From an uncultured Phascolarctobacterium sp. (GTDB taxonomy: Bacteria; Bacillota; Negativicutes; Acidaminococcales; Acidaminococcaceae): a DNA stretch of 32,870 nt. Below the pieces are notes generated by a model that saw nothing but the letters and a program-made list of their open reading frames with translations, was not told the origin of the DNA and ran no database searches. A program made the translations under genes and the position numbers. The stretch lies in assembly GCA_905200645.1 (NCBI GenBank), contig CAJKLD010000027.1:1-32870 (forward strand), written 5' to 3'. Numbering within the stretch: position 1 is the first letter of the stretch; every line of letters starts with the position of its first letter. Shown here piece after piece: positions 1 to 7,105 of the stretch.

Positions 1-1581
1 CGTCAGCGCGCAGACTGGCATTATTTCTATCCACGCACCCTCAAGGGGTGCGACCGTATACATTAGAGGGACTGGCGGTTGAGCTAAAGATTTCTATCCA
101 CGCACCCTCAAGGGGTGCGACGGCTGCTGGAACAGTTATAAGGGCGGTACGCTTATTTCTATCCACGCACCCTCAAGGGGTGCGACTGTAGTTTAAAGCA
201 ACACAAAAAAGCCCTAGCTATTTCTATCCACGCACCCTCAAGGGGTGCGACCTTGTGGGTATAGATTGGCTTTTGTTGACAACAAATTTCTATCCACGCA
301 CCCTCAAGGGGTGCGACCCAGTGCGCCTGAGGCTTATAAGTGGGCAGATGCAATTTCTATCCACGCACCCTCAAGGGGTGCGACGAAAAGACTTAACAGG
401 AAATTAAAAGCACTGTATATTTCTATCCACGCACCCTCAAGGGGTGCGACGGTAGCGAGCGGCACGGCTCAAAGGCTGATTACCTTATTTCTATCCACGC
501 ACCCTCAAGGGGTGCGACTTTGTTTGTGATAAAAATACAATGAGATCACTAACATTTCTATCCACGCACCCTCAAGGGGTGCGACGCTTCTCAGTTTCCA
601 GCTGGCGATATTTCTCAAATTTCTATCCACGCACCCTCAAGGGGTGCGACTTAAAGCTGTATTCGTGGTCCTCAACCTTGAAACATTTCTATCCACGCAC
701 CCTCAAGGGGTGCGACTTTTTCTTGCTTTTTAGTTGGCACGGCTATATAATGATTTCTATCCACGCACCCTCAAGGGGTGCGACCCAGTGCACCTGAGGC
801 TTATAAGTGGGCAGACGCAATTTCTATCCACGCACCCTCAAGGGGTGCGACATAGCCCCTGCGACGCACCAGCCGCCGCGTACAGCATTTCTATCCACGC
901 ACCCTCAAGGGGTGCGACTCGTACTTAACGGCATAGCTGTAAACGTGATGCAATTTCTATCCACGCACCCTCAAGGGGTGCGACCCGAGGGCGACAGTAA
1001 AATGTTGCAGCTACTCAAATTTCTATCCACGCACCCTCAAGGGGTGCGACTATTTGAGCACTGTAAGCGACTATCATTGAGATAGATTTCTATCCACGCA
1101 CCCTCAAGGGGTGCGACCGTATTACCGATGATATGTACGCCGCTGACAGCTCATTTCTATCCACGCACCCTCAAGGGGTGCGACTGTGCTTACATTTTGC
1201 GGCGGCTATAACTTTGCCATTTCTATCCACGCACCCTCAAGGGGTGCGACGGTTAGCTGCTAAAAACATTTTTTGTTTTACTGTCAATTTCTATCCACGC
1301 ACCCTCAAGGGGTGCGACTCTGCGAATTGGGGCTCCCCCCTCCCTCAACTTTATTTCTATCCACGCACCCTCAAGGGGTGCGACAAAAAATATTTTGAAA
1401 ATGTAACCAGCTTAGAAATTTCTATCCACGCACCCTCAAGGGGTGCGACTATGAGATGTAGCTATAGAGTAGACTGCTGAAGTATTTCTATCCACGCACC
1501 CTCAAGGGGTGCGACAAGTTCAGAGGTTATGATATTATATATTTGCAAGATTTCTATCCACGCACCCTCAAGGGGTGCGAC
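1..1581 (-). CRISPR. Type I-C CRISPR array, 24 repeats
   Basis: Twenty-four copies of a 32-bp repeat start at 23, 90, 155, 220, 286, 353, 419, 487, 554, 619, 685, 753, 820, 887, 953, 1019, 1086, 1153, 1219, 1287, 1353, 1418, 1484 and 1550. They enclose 23 spacers of 33-36 bp; bases 1-22 are part of another spacer, so the array continues to the left. I saw no variant repeat. On the plus strand the repeat begins ATTTCTATCC and ends GGGGTGCGAC. Read on the minus strand it begins GTCGCACCCC and ends GGATAGAAAT, the typical I-C form with a short GC-rich hairpin. The array is transcribed on the minus strand, in the cas gene direction, and the newest spacers should be at the right end beside the leader. 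Spacers at 318-352 and 785-819 are nearly identical. Confidence 0.99.
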
Positions 1582-1751
1582 AGCCCCAAAAAGCTTTAGC
1601 ACTGCAAATGTTTTTAGGCTACATTTTATGCGAACTTGGTTTAGCTTAACAAATCAAGTTGAGCTATTTGGGGAAAATTATTTATAAATAAGCTCTGCTC
1701 AACAAGTGCGAACCTAGCTTATAAATGATGTTTACTTCACCTTCGCGCAAG
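1582..1751 (-). promoter_or_regulatory. CRISPR leader
   Basis: This 170-bp AT-rich stretch lies between the cas2 stop and the first repeat, where I-C arrays have their leader. It holds a 14-bp perfect palindrome (1678-1691, TTATTTATAAATAA). It also has an imperfect direct repeat with matching ends: 1629-1647 and 1707-1720 both begin TGCGAAC and end TAGCTT. The inverted pair GTTGAGC/GCTCAAC (1658-1664, 1698-1704) flanks the palindrome. Position and AT-richness support the leader call; the roles of the repeats, for example as integrase or host-factor sites, are inference. Confidence 0.8.
1623..1652 (-). promoter_or_regulatory. Candidate pre-crRNA promoter
   Basis: On the minus strand, TTGTTA (1647-1652) is followed after 18 bases by TAAAAT (1623-1628). 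Transcription would start about 35-40 bases before the first repeat and read through the array. The -10 differs from TATAAT at one position. The location inside the leader supports it, but the call rests on sequence match alone. Confidence 0.55.
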
Positions 1752-2042
1752 CTAAATAATTAAGCTGCCTTCAGGTTCGTATGTTTCTTTAGCACCAAAA
1801 TGTTCAATTTTAGTGCTGTACTTTTGTCCAAGATTATAAAATCTTAAGCTGTCTTTCGATAAATCTGCTATTTGCAAAAGCTCATTCTGCAAGGCTTTGT
1901 ACTCATAATTCTCTATTAAGCATTCAAATACCGAATTTTGTACTCTTTGCCCATACTTTACACACAGCTTAGCAATTTTATTAAGCCTTTTTACGCCTGC
2001 TGCATCTTGAGTATTAACATCATATGTAATCAACACTAACAA
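1752..2042 (-). CDS. cas2: CRISPR-associated endonuclease Cas2
   Basis: A 96-residue Cas2, the usual length. Cas2 dimers bridge two Cas1 dimers in the complex that inserts new spacers at the leader end. The N-terminal strand MLVLITYDV has the family's aspartate after the first beta strand (D8), and the ferredoxin-like core continues with QRVQNSVFECLI. The start is a TTG codon at 2040-2042, preceded by GAGGTGA at good spacing beside the cas1 stop. A GTG two codons later is possible but sits farther from the Shine-Dalgarno. It is the last gene of the operon, 9 bases after cas1 and next to the leader. Confidence 0.96.
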   Translation of the reverse strand: MLVLITYDVNTQDAAGVKRLNKIAKLCVKYGQRVQNSVFECLIENYEYKALQNELLQIADLSKDSLRFYNLGQKYSTKIEHFGAKETYEPEGSLII

Positions 2043-2051
2043 AGCGTCACC

Positions 2052-3083
2052 TCATTTCCACAAAAAACAAGGATATTCTTCCAAATCTCCTCGCAAAACT
2101 CTTGATAAAAGCTGAGCTTGTACAAAAGGAACTAGTCCCCAAGAAATTTTTTCTGCTAAAAAGGGATGAGTAATAGTATCTCTTTTCTTTTCCTGCCACG
2201 CATTTAAAAAGCTTTTTCTAGCTGTTTCCGTCATCAGAACAACGCCATTCTCCTGAACATTAAAAGATTTAGGATTCACTAAGCGATTATTGATTAAGGT
2301 CAAAACAAACCGATCAGCCACAATACTGCGGAATTCTTCCATCAAATCCAAAGCCAGTGAAATTCTTCCCGGCCTATCACGATGTAAAAATCCCACATAA
2401 GGATCTAGCCCAACTCCTTCTAATGCCGATGCACAGTCGTTAGCCAACAATGTATACGCGAAAGAAAGCATAGCATTAACAGCATCGACAGGCGGACGTT
2501 TTATTCTGCAATTAAATTTAAAATAATGCTTATTCTGCAAAATTAGCATATCAAAAAGTGAAAAATAAATACTAGCAGCCTGTCCTTCTAAACCACGCAA
2601 CGTATCTAAATCCGTGCAGTTTTTTGCTATTCTAGCGATAGAAAGCACTTCTCTCGAAGCGTCGCTTAATTTTTCTCCATCCAGCACTAATCCATGATCA
2701 CGCTTTGCTCTTTCTAAAACGCTGCGAGAATTATAAATTTTACCAACAATAAAATTTCTGGCTATCAAGCAGCTTGCAGTTAAATCATCCGAAATTCTAT
2801 ATTGCGTTTTACGCAGCAAAACATTACCATATTGTCTGCCATTTACTCTGGCAATAAATCTCCCGCTAGGACGATACAGGCACAGCGCAGTATTTTTCTT
2901 ACTACATGCTTCCATAAGCGCAGGACTTACACCTTTGTAGCCAAAATACAAAATCTGCTCTAAGATATTTAAAGGTATTCTTTTTAATACTGCATCACCT
3001 TGGCTAATTACTACGTTATCGTTTTCTAAAGATAAATATGCGTCCTCTTTTAACACAAAAAGTGTATTCAATAGATGTCTCAT
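2052..3083 (-). CDS. cas1: CRISPR-associated integrase Cas1, I-C type
   Basis: A 343-residue Cas1, the metal-dependent integrase that joins protospacer ends to the leader-proximal repeat. The N-terminal beta domain (about 1-85) starts with RHLLNTLFV, typical of the I-C group. The alpha-helical catalytic domain carries the expected metal ligands: E166 in RGLEGQAA, H234 in GFLHRDRPGR, and the acidic cluster in LALDLMEEF (D246, E249, E250). The gene starts with ATG overlapping the cas4 stop by 4 bases (ATGA), so the two adaptation genes are probably translationally coupled. The protein looks intact and the system should be able to acquire spacers. Confidence 0.97.
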   Translation of the reverse strand: MRHLLNTLFVLKEDAYLSLENDNVVISQGDAVLKRIPLNILEQILYFGYKGVSPALMEACSKKNTALCLYRPSGRFIARVNGRQYGNVLLRKTQYRISDDLTASCLIARNFIVGKIYNSRSVLERAKRDHGLVLDGEKLSDASREVLSIARIAKNCTDLDTLRGLEGQAASIYFSLFDMLILQNKHYFKFNCRIKRPPVDAVNAMLSFAYTLLANDCASALEGVGLDPYVGFLHRDRPGRISLALDLMEEFRSIVADRFVLTLINNRLVNPKSFNVQENGVVLMTETARKSFLNAWQEKKRDTITHPFLAEKISWGLVPFVQAQLLSRVLRGDLEEYPCFLWK

Positions 3084-3745
3084 TTTATAACCTCATTCAA
3101 AAACTTATTGTAATAATCCGCAGTATTTTTTTGTTTACATATCACAGGCAAACAAATTTCTTTCAAAGAACAACTATTGCAGCCATACTTCGCTTTAACA
3201 TTTGGCGTGTAGCCTCTTTGATAATAGCTGTGCATTTCTAGCAGCATCTTTTTTACTGTTTCTCGCAGCTCATTAGTTAGTTGCACTTCTTCTCTGCGAC
3301 GGGTTTCATGGTAAAAAACAGCGCCTTTTTCTATAGGAAAATTAAGCATTTGTTCTAAACACATGACCTGCGCACAAAGCTGTAATCGGTCGGCATCTAT
3401 GGTTTTACTTTTTCCGCGCTTATATTCTATGGGATAAGGTCGCCATTTGCCTCTATGTCCACGCAGACTACAACCATTTTCATCGCGACAAAACTCAACT
3501 ACATCACATTGTCCCGTAATGCCCAAAGTACGCGAATAACAGCGCAAGCCTCTGACAATTAACAAATCCTTGTGTTTTTCAGTAAAATTTTCGTCATGGC
3601 ATTTTTCATGAGCTATATTGCCTTCCACAGTCTGCAAATTTTCCTGCCATTGATTTTCAATATGAATTAAAGCCCACTGCCGTCTGCAAAAGCAAAAATG
3701 CTGAATTCCTGATAACAGCAAATAGTCCTCTTCATTATATTCCAT
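3080..3745 (-). CDS. cas4: CRISPR-associated exonuclease Cas4
   Basis: A 221-residue Cas4 of the PD-(D/E)XK nuclease fold with an iron-sulfur cluster. In I-C systems it binds Cas1 and trims pre-spacers so that they carry the right PAM and orientation. The cluster ligands are visible: Cys18 (or Cys20) near the N-terminus in the segment HFCFCRRQW, and Cys189, Cys192 and Cys198 in CNSCSLKEIC. The nuclease motif is in the PIEYKRGKSK segment, followed by a conserved helix containing QLCAQVMCLE. An AAGGAG Shine-Dalgarno lies just before the ATG. It sits 9 bases after cas7c and overlaps cas1 by 4 bases. Confidence 0.97.
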   Translation of the reverse strand: MEYNEEDYLLLSGIQHFCFCRRQWALIHIENQWQENLQTVEGNIAHEKCHDENFTEKHKDLLIVRGLRCYSRTLGITGQCDVVEFCRDENGCSLRGHRGKWRPYPIEYKRGKSKTIDADRLQLCAQVMCLEQMLNFPIEKGAVFYHETRRREEVQLTNELRETVKKMLLEMHSYYQRGYTPNVKAKYGCNSCSLKEICLPVICKQKNTADYYNKFLNEVIK

Positions 3746-3754
3746 AAACTCTCC

Positions 3755-4645
3755 TTAAAGCATTTCTATGCAAGTAATGCCTTCAGGAAGCTTGTCCTTT
3801 TCAATCTTCACCTCATAATCCTTATATTGTCGCGGTGCAATAACATTATTTTTTCTAGCAACATTGATAGTTTCAAACAATTTATAAGCAGGCGCATTGC
3901 CAAGCTCACTATCATGCTTAAATACAATCAGCTTTCTAACTGCCATATTTCCTCGTGCTGCGCTACGGTCATATTCAAACATATTGATAATAGCTTGCCA
4001 CAGTAATGCCAAGTCTTCTTCACTAAAGCCAGTTACCTTGCGTGCTAAATTTGCAGAAATATATCCGTCAACTCTATAAAGAGCATATGGAACAATATAT
4101 TTTCTTCCCATTTCTGTACTTTTATTCGCAGCATCATTCTCTGTAGTAATAGCTACTCTGGTAATAGTAACTTCTTGGCTAACAATAGGATCTATACTTC
4201 TTGCAAAACCCAACTGCACAGGACCGCGAACCTGACCACAATTTAAAGAAGCTTTAACGAAAGTAGTCATAACCGCGCCAAAAGTACGAATGTCGAAGAA
4301 ATTTTTACACATAAATTGACAAATTTTTTTATCTAATTCCGGATTATCTTTTTTCAAATTTTTAATATCTTTATCAGCAACATTAAATGCTTCAAAAGCT
4401 GTTCTGTCACTATTATTTAAAGGTACTCCTTCCTTAATATAAATTTTATAGCCGGGCTTATCCTCACAAATAGTTTCAATGCAATTTCTAATCTTGCGTT
4501 TTAGGCAGACATCAGTAACAATACCAAAGCCTGTTTCTGTATCTATACGCGGCATATTTCCGGCATCAGGGTCACCATTGGGATTACCATTCTCCACATC
4601 AAATAAAATCGTGAATTCGTATCTGTTTTTGATTGCTTCTGACAT
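3755..4645 (-). CDS. cas7c: Cascade backbone protein Cas7c (Csd2)
   Basis: A 296-residue Cas7 of the Csd2/I-C family. Several copies polymerise along the crRNA spacer to make the Cascade backbone. The N-terminus YEFTILFDVENGNPNGDPD followed by NMPRID is characteristic of Csd2, with the RRM-like first strand and the glycine/asparagine-rich turn. A later segment, FGAVMTTFVKASLNCGQVRGP, is also typical. The ATG follows the cas8c stop with no base between, and a strong GGAGG lies inside the last cas8c codons, so the two genes are tightly coupled. Nothing looks truncated. Confidence 0.97.
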   Translation of the reverse strand: MSEAIKNRYEFTILFDVENGNPNGDPDAGNMPRIDTETGFGIVTDVCLKRKIRNCIETICEDKPGYKIYIKEGVPLNNSDRTAFEAFNVADKDIKNLKKDNPELDKKICQFMCKNFFDIRTFGAVMTTFVKASLNCGQVRGPVQLGFARSIDPIVSQEVTITRVAITTENDAANKSTEMGRKYIVPYALYRVDGYISANLARKVTGFSEEDLALLWQAIINMFEYDRSAARGNMAVRKLIVFKHDSELGNAPAYKLFETINVARKNNVIAPRQYKDYEVKIEKDKLPEGITCIEML

Positions 4646-5008
4646 TTATTTTTCCTCCTTTTTTGTATAACGATATTGTAATTGGTGATAATAACCTAAA
4701 ATAAATTCACCTTGTTCCACTAAAGCTAAGCGGTTAGGCATCTCATCAATTGCACACAACAAATGTGTAATATCTTTTTCAAAGCTAATAACCATCCCTT
4801 TTTGAGCAGAAAGCTTTTTCTGATGACTTCTTGCCAAGCGCATCAGCACAGGGAAAATAATTCCCGGAGTAGCGCAGGCAGCATTAAAATATCTATCCTT
4901 AATCGTGCTATTGATACCCGGATTTGCAGACTCCTGCAAATGCTCTAAAACAGCAAATAGTCTGCCTAAAATATAGGCCTTATTTTTTCTTGTAAACTCT
5001 AATCCCAC
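4646..5008 (-). CDS. cas11c: Probable Cas11c small subunit, internal start in cas8c
   Basis: Type I-C Cascade is known to contain a small subunit made from an internal start in cas8c. Here codon 461 of cas8c is GTG (5006-5008). It is preceded at 8 bases by an AAGAGGG Shine-Dalgarno (5017-5023) inside the coding sequence. Initiation there would give a 120-residue protein starting (M)GLEFTRKNKAYILGRLF and ending with the shared C-terminus. That is about the size of Cas11c characterised in other I-C systems. The start is inferred from ribosome-binding-site strength, in-frame GTG and domain boundary; no protein evidence is available here. Confidence 0.7.
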   Translation of the reverse strand: MGLEFTRKNKAYILGRLFAVLEHLQESANPGINSTIKDRYFNAACATPGIIFPVLMRLARSHQKKLSAQKGMVISFEKDITHLLCAIDEMPNRLALVEQGEFILGYYHQLQYRYTKKEEK

Positions 5009-6388
5009 TGTAACATCCCTCTTTTCGTTTCTTATTAAATATGCTTTTATAATGGCCGCTTTAATGCGGCTAACTTTAGAAATAAATTTGTCTGGATTAT
5101 CCTGGTCAGCTTTTACGCGCAAAATTATATTTTGAAACAAAGCTACCGGCAGCTCACTACCACTCAAAAAGCTACGCATTACCGAGCCTGCCAATAGCGT
5201 TGTCGCCGATTTATCTTTAGAGTTTTTATTGGCAGTTTCCTGTAAAATTTGCCACAACGGCAATGTTTCTTTTTTGTCATAGCTGGGCTTGACAATTTCA
5301 AGCCGTTGATAAAAACATGTTATATTTTGCAAAAAATAGCCAAAAGTATTCGCTAAAAAAAATCTTACCGATACTCTTGCAGCATTAGGCGACAAGCCTA
5401 AAATATAAAATTTATTGCTCGGTTGAAGCAACTTATCATTAAAGCGAATTGAATTACCACTATTAATACTTGCAAAAAGCTCTTGTAAATCCTTTTGTTT
5501 TATTTCAATTTTGTCATTGATAAGCTCATCAAAAAAATCAGTATTGTCTTCTAAATCGTCTTCTGCCCAAAATACTATTGTTGTGTCACCAATCTGACTA
5601 TAATGACTTCTATCGGCTAGCATCATGTTCAATGCCGCAGTATAAGCAAAAGCAGCATATTCGCCAATAGCAGCATTCATACCCTGCTCATGACCATAGG
5701 ATTCAAAAGACGGAGCGTTGAACGAAACTAAAGCAGCGCCTGACGATTGTGCTCCCTTAACGCCTTTAATATTGGGATGCAGACGGGCAATAGGCGCTTT
5801 TTGACCGGTAACCATACATACAGCTTGTTTATCGCCACTTTGGGAAGTACGATAAACATTCCATGCGGCGATTATTTCCACATCCTCGTGAGCATAAGTA
5901 CCTTCAATTCTAAAAGTTATATTAGAAGCTCCCATCAATTCTTCTATATAAGGCTTTAAAATAAGATTATCTTTAGCTGTATCCGGATTCCAGTTGGCAA
6001 AAAAAGCTTTTAAAGCCAATGCAATTTTACCATTAGCATTTTGCAAAACCTGCTCTGTCTTTTCACGAGTTGCAAAAAAACATTGCTTGGCTCTTATTTC
6101 TTTGCCTTCTTCATCAATTCCTAAAACATAGTGCGCGTTATCCCATAAAAACTGAGCGGCTACACCGGAAGAACGTTTTGTACCCTCAGGCATGACTAGA
6201 TTTTGAGGAACTTTGACAGTTTTTTTACCGCGTTGTTCGTCCTTAAGCAAAGTAAAAATACCAAGCAGTTCACCTTGAGGAGAAATATTTAAAGCATAAG
6301 CGATTTTAGCCACGCTCCAACCGGGCTTAACAATTTTTCCTTGCTTTGCCAAGGACTCATAATAATCAACCAAAGCTCGGATAATCAT
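4646..6388 (-). CDS. cas8c: Cascade large subunit Cas8c (Csd1)
   Basis: A 580-residue Csd1/Cas8c protein, normal for the family. It is the large subunit that recognises the PAM, opens target DNA and recruits Cas3. The N-terminus (LVDYYESLAKQGKIVKPGWS) and the segments TIVFWAE near residue 270 and LGLSPNAARVSVRF in the middle are typical Csd1 landmarks. The helical C-terminal 120 residues correspond to the small-subunit region, which appears to be translated separately (see the nested Cas11c entry). The ATG overlaps the cas5c stop by 4 bases, and the stop is directly followed by cas7c. The order cas5-cas8-cas7 is the standard I-C arrangement. Confidence 0.97.
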   Translation of the reverse strand: MIIRALVDYYESLAKQGKIVKPGWSVAKIAYALNISPQGELLGIFTLLKDEQRGKKTVKVPQNLVMPEGTKRSSGVAAQFLWDNAHYVLGIDEEGKEIRAKQCFFATREKTEQVLQNANGKIALALKAFFANWNPDTAKDNLILKPYIEELMGASNITFRIEGTYAHEDVEIIAAWNVYRTSQSGDKQAVCMVTGQKAPIARLHPNIKGVKGAQSSGAALVSFNAPSFESYGHEQGMNAAIGEYAAFAYTAALNMMLADRSHYSQIGDTTIVFWAEDDLEDNTDFFDELINDKIEIKQKDLQELFASINSGNSIRFNDKLLQPSNKFYILGLSPNAARVSVRFFLANTFGYFLQNITCFYQRLEIVKPSYDKKETLPLWQILQETANKNSKDKSATTLLAGSVMRSFLSGSELPVALFQNIILRVKADQDNPDKFISKVSRIKAAIIKAYLIRNEKRDVTVGLEFTRKNKAYILGRLFAVLEHLQESANPGINSTIKDRYFNAACATPGIIFPVLMRLARSHQKKLSAQKGMVISFEKDITHLLCAIDEMPNRLALVEQGEFILGYYHQLQYRYTKKEEK

Positions 6389-7041
6389 TTGAGCACCTCA
6401 CAATTTGTTAAATCCACAACCCCTTTGCACATTTTCGCTCTAAAAAACATAGGCGCAATATTATCAGGATTGCTGTAATCAAAATCATACAGCATAAATC
6501 CTAAATCTTGCTCCTCTTCATCATAAACCGTAGGCACGTCATCAAACTCATACAATCTATATTTCACAGGAAACTCACGGCAACCAAAATATGGCGTATG
6601 AAAGCATTGACCCTTTCTAATGCGTCTTTTAATAATATCCTGAAATTTTCCCGGATTATCCGAAGCATTAGCTTTGTCTGTCATCTCAAAATGCGATTCA
6701 ATAATATAATGAGGATTTTTTAAAATCAAAGCAGCACGCTGCACAATATCATCTTTAGTATTGATATATAAATTATCATCTTTTCCACTGGACATAGCTG
6801 CTTTGACCTTAGAAGCAAGTATTTTTGATTTCACCTCATTACGTCTAATATTTGCATATTGTATTTTGCTTAATACATAAATTCGATCAATTACGTATTT
6901 AAGGCCAGGGTGCCAGAACAAGCTTTCCATGATACCTCTTGCAGCTGAGGGAGTGATTACATCATAGCTGACGCGCTCAACTTTTAGCTCAGGACGTGAA
7001 AACAAAGCATAATCTCCCCAAACCTCTAATTTTATTGACAT
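6385..7041 (-). CDS. cas5c: crRNA-processing endoribonuclease Cas5c
   Basis: A 218-residue Cas5 of the I-C (Cas5d) branch. In this subtype Cas5 replaces Cas6: it cuts pre-crRNA in the repeat and stays on the 5' handle. The N-terminus KLEVWGDYALFSRPE and the segment SYDVITPSAARGIMESLFW are diagnostic, and the glycine-rich C-terminal part of the RRM fold contains FGCREFPVKY. No cas6 is present in the locus, which fits. It starts with ATG after a weak GGTGA site, 64 bases downstream of cas3, which is the only real gap in the operon. It overlaps cas8c by 4 bases. Confidence 0.96.
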   Translation of the reverse strand: MSIKLEVWGDYALFSRPELKVERVSYDVITPSAARGIMESLFWHPGLKYVIDRIYVLSKIQYANIRRNEVKSKILASKVKAAMSSGKDDNLYINTKDDIVQRAALILKNPHYIIESHFEMTDKANASDNPGKFQDIIKRRIRKGQCFHTPYFGCREFPVKYRLYEFDDVPTVYDEEEQDLGFMLYDFDYSNPDNIAPMFFRAKMCKGVVDLTNCEVLK

Positions 7042-7105
7042 TTTTTCACCAACTTTCTTAATTTATGTTTTATCTTAGTTAAAATTATAAGTATTTTATT
7101 CTTTT

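Noticed and set aside
159..1480. Several open frames of 64-115 codons across the CRISPR array, on both strands
   Set aside because: They consist of repeated translations of the CRISPR repeat (such as SIHAPSRGAT, FLSTHPQGVR, FYPRTLKGCD) joined by spacer translations; they have no ribosome binding sites or family likeness.
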